A DNA stretch of 64,000 nt from Taeniopygia guttata (Eukaryota > Chordata > Aves > Passeriformes > Estrildidae), in assembly GCF_048771995.1 (NCBI RefSeq), contig NC_133032.1:31131501-31195500 (forward strand), given 5' to 3'. Under the pieces are notes generated by a model. The model did no database searches. It was not told where the DNA came from and saw nothing but the letters and a program-made list of their open reading frames with translations. This document shows positions 60,401 to 64,000 of the stretch, in pieces (positions within the stretch are counted from its first letter, which is position 1; each line of letters opens with the position of its first letter). A program made the position numbers and the translations under genes.

Positions 60401-63400
60401 CCCCTCTGACCCCTCAGGTCTGCTGGGTCCTCATGCCAGGAAAGCTGCTCTGCCTCTTCACTCCTCTTAGTGCCACTTACTGCCAGATCCTCCGTGAGGG
60501 AACAGCCCCACAGCACTCAAGCTCTCCTAAATATTAAGAGGACACATATGTCAGTCCTTTGGGAAGTGCTGGATCTCTCTCTCACTGTTGAAACATGGAT
60601 TGTCTGTCAGCACTTGGTCATGGTGTCTCTCCAAGGGGGAGAGCACAGAGATGCTGGCCATGCTCTCTGCCTTGGGGCACCACTGCTTTGGTGAGGGTGT
60701 ACACAGTGTGCATTGCAGGTCCACAAGAAGAAATGTCAGGCTAGAAACATTCATGCTGCTGTTTGGAAGAAAAAAAAACCAACTGTGAAAGTTTTAAGAG
60801 AAAAGGAAGAAATTCAGGAAAGCTCTTACACCTGAATAGCCACTTCTATCTGGCTTAAAAAACCTCCAATGTTGATGCTTTTGTTTAATGATCATTGAGA
60901 CCTGCAAGGCAAGATGTGCATATTGTTTGTGAAAAGACAAGTACTCTAATGGGCTTCAAAGGTTCCTAGATATGCTGTGGTGTCTCTGGATTATAGTCAA
61001 TATCATAGTTTTGCTGGTTTTGGGGTTATATCTTTTTGAGAAGAAAGAGGAACAGAGGAAGCAATCTAGGAGATGGCAAAGTAAATAATTGTGTTCACCA
61101 GACCTATTTGATATGTGTGTCAGAAAGGCTCCAAGAAATTAAGTTTTTGCTTCCCATTCTGGCTGGGAAGCCCTGACTGTGAAGTACAAGTGTTGTCCTG
61201 CTGGGATAAAAATCAACCATATCTCTTCTTTCAGTGTCTGATGTAACCTCATACCAGGCAGCAGCTCTGAAGCCGGGCAATCAAAGTAGATTCCTTTTCA
61301 AATCTGAAAACTCAATCTCCAAAATGTCAGCTTTCTTTTAAACCTGCAGTGTTTTTCATCAGCTGTAATGCTGCCATTCCAATCCACATACATGCTTAGG
61401 ACACATGGAAAGCAGAAGAGGGAAGGAAACGAGGAGCAAAGTAAAGCTGAGCACATCCCTTGTGTTTTCTCTCTGGCAGTGCAGAAGGGGCTGTGTTCAC
61501 AAGGACACAGTAGGTCCTTATGAACCTAATTCAATTCCCAAAGGAATTTGTGAAGGTAACTGTTTTATAGTAAACATTTCTTTTCTTTAGCTCTGACTAC
61601 ACAACAAATGATAGCATGAAATCAAACATGACACCCTACCTGCAGGACTTGACTCTGACAGATGGAGCTGTGTTTAAATAGCACCATGTTGCCAGTTCCA
61701 ATAAAGCAAAATCCACAAAAGTTAAAAGCTAATGGGAGAACTAAAAATGTTTGGTACTTGGAAGTAGACTAGAAAAGGTGTGTGCAAAGAGCATGCAGGA
61801 GAAAACTCTTGCATGGAGATCAAAGGAAAAAGCTGGTCACTAGAGCAGAAAATCAGGACTGATAAATGCATTTCTGAGATACTGGAACTTGATATTATCA
61901 AAGAAAGCTCAAGTATTTCAAGAAGAGCATGGTCAAGGTGCAGATGTATTTAGATTGTTTTATAGGCAAAAATGTAACTTCCAAGATCCTTTTTAACTCT
62001 GAACAGAAATTTTACTGAAAATAGGATCTCTTTTTGGTGAAGTTTTAGATCCCCTCCTGGTGTCCACCAACACAGCTCCACCCAACTCATAATATGAATT
62101 GCCAATTATTTTCAGTGAGGAGCTCAAAACCTGCAGCAAGTTTGATAACCCTGGGAGTAGCTTTGAGTCTCCTGTGTTAATGGGGAATTTAAATAATTAA
62201 GAACTTCCACAAGTTTAGTCATAAGCCTGTTTTGGAAATATGAATTACTCAGACTTTACAACTTCTTCCTTTGATACAGTATTTACTGTCCTGCTTAAGG
62301 TATCAGTTTCCAGTTCTTGGCAATTAATATGAGAATTTCAGCCTCTGTTAAGCTTTTGGACTTGTGAAGAAACTTGCAAGTAGGTATTGACTGAACCTTG
62401 GAAATGAAAAAAAAAAAATAAATCAGAAGGCAAAGAGTAAAAAATTGCAATTTTTAATTGAAATCTCATGGTTCTGAAGTTTCCATCTCAGGATTGCTAA
62501 GTTCTTTGGGCTAGTGGCCCTGGCACATTGCTCAGGACAGCTGAGTGAGTAGTGCTTGTTCAAAAGGAATAGCCAAAGCTTCTCCTCTAGGCATATTAAA
62601 ACCTCAAATTACAAACTGTACAGATTACTAATTGCATACTTTTCTTCCCCAGCTGTGTGAAATTAAGTGATATCAATTCCAAGCACACAGAGAACAGAGC
62701 AAGGAACTTCTGCTCTTCACCTGCTGTAAAAGTTAAATTTAAACTTATCTTAAGCACACTGATAAATCTTTGTATCCTCGTGTGTGGTTGGTATGAGGAT
62801 TCACGTTGTTTATGACATGGTGCTGCTGAGTGCACAGCCATGGAGCAGGTGGCCAAGGCTCATTACAGAAAGGGAGATTTGGAGGGAGGGGTGCAGGATA
62901 AAGGGTTGGGTTTAGACCAATGGTGTTTGAGGTATGAGTAGACTTACAGTGTCCCCCCAGAACTGTGGGTGGTTTTCTAATAATCCATGTTAATTAGGAG
63001 TTTAAAGAAAGAATGCTGCTTGTTGAGCTGCCCGCAGCAAGGTAAGGGATGTGTCTTCTCTTGGGTGTCACAAGCTGCTGTGGAGGTATCTTTTCTGTTT
63101 GTAAAATGTCTGTCTTGGTGTTCCTTTTTATGGAGCTCAGATGTGGAAAAAAGTAGGTTGTGTGTTAGTGATTGAGCTGTAAGAGCATGCAGAGCCTATC
63201 TAAGGAGAGCCAAACACCCTCAAGCAGGGACAAATGAGACACAAAGCTTAACTGGCTGAGACTAGAGGATTTAGCAGGGGTGCTAGAGCAGCTGAGTACT
63301 GCATAATACATCAGTAAGTTGTGAAGGAAACCACTTAACCAGGAGACCCAGGGGCTTCCAGGCTGTGCACTGGGGGTCTGGATTCTGTAAAGAAGGTTCT

Positions 63401-64000
63401 CTTTGGACCTCATCTGAACAAGTGGGTGTGGGGAACTCCTTTGTGAATTTTTGTGCCTGTTGAATTGATGGTCCTGAGGCAGAGCCTCAGCATGGGTTCC
63501 CCTCTCTTTTCTGGTATCTGCTTGTCTCTGCCTTGTTGCCTTGACCAGGAGTCCAGGTGGCAGTAGAGCATCAAGGGACCAAGGTAGAGCAAGGAAATCA
63601 GTGGAGTGAAGGTGGCTGATTTTTATCAGATTGCCTTTAAAACACCACTTAAACTCTTCTGCTGTCTCGTGTGTAGCAGTAGCACTGAGATGTTTCATTG
63701 TATTCAGTCCGATATTTTACTTGTGTGAATAGTTGTTGGTTTTGCCTTGCCTTATTTTGCATTTTTTTGGTTATTGTTTTTGTAATTGAAAGTATTGGAG
63801 GAGCTGATGTTTCTGCAGTTACAATGGTATTTTTTAGCACAATTTGGTAACTTTAAGACTAATAAAAAAGCCATTTTTGTGCAGTGGCATGCCAGAGACA
63901 ATGGAGAACAGCACAATTTTACTGTAACCATTTAGCAGAAACCAGTGTTTAATGCAATGTATAATCTTCTAGCCACATCTTATTAAAAGCTGGCACAGAT
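60401..64000. other. Gene-poor desert DNA to window end, no gene recognised
   Basis: No gene recognised. A minus-strand frame at 63165-63698 is open for 177 codons but shows no domain, signal peptide or splice structure and is most likely chance. Confidence 0.55.

Noticed and set aside
63165..63698. Minus-strand 177-codon open frame
   Set aside because: No recognisable domain, promoter or exon structure; treated as chance.

Overview
The window looks like nuclear DNA from a bird, probably a songbird. The signs are an intron-containing gene with vertebrate splice sites, degraded CR1 LINE 3' ends, two LTRs that resemble passerine endogenous-retrovirus LTRs (judged from memory of the family pattern, not from a search), AT-rich intergenic DNA and no operon-like packing. 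Nothing prokaryotic, plastid or viral-genomic was seen.

The only securely identified gene is DDX18 on the minus strand (start codon 14487, stop codon ending at 5910). Fourteen coding exons can be placed to the base. Every intron is GT-AG, every reading phase agrees, and the joined frame encodes 648 residues. The product is the nucleolar DEAD-box RNA helicase orthologous to yeast Has1, needed for pre-rRNA processing and 60S ribosomal subunit assembly. All helicase motifs are intact. The first two exons lie in a CpG-rich block. A canonical CACGTG E-box sits 48 bases before the start codon, fitting the gene's known status as a MYC target. An LTR in the same orientation as the gene ends only about 165 bases upstream of the start codon.

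Layout: 1-485, minus-strand CR1 LINE running off the left edge; 486-5300, sequence 3' of DDX18 with an old MIR-like SINE, one possible but unidentified minus-strand exon (2944-3333) and a 42-base direct repeat; 5300-14651, DDX18 with its 3' UTR, introns and promoter; 14652 to about 15870, the LTR; about 15.9-64 kb, a gene-poor desert. In mammals DDX18 borders the large DPP10-DDX18 desert, and the same arrangement is a reasonable inference here. The desert holds a 115-base ATTTT microsatellite, long A/T homopolymers, a second CR1 fragment, a second LTR, ancient SINE-like remnants, several near-perfect hairpins and a 40-base tandem duplication. I found no convincing coding gene, tRNA, rRNA or CRISPR array in it. 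Its longest open frames (up to about 205 codons) look like chance.

The items most worth follow-up are the LTR abutting the DDX18 promoter with the E-box kept between them, the orphan exon-like block at 2944-3333, and the pair of mutually exclusive hairpins at 33661-33706.
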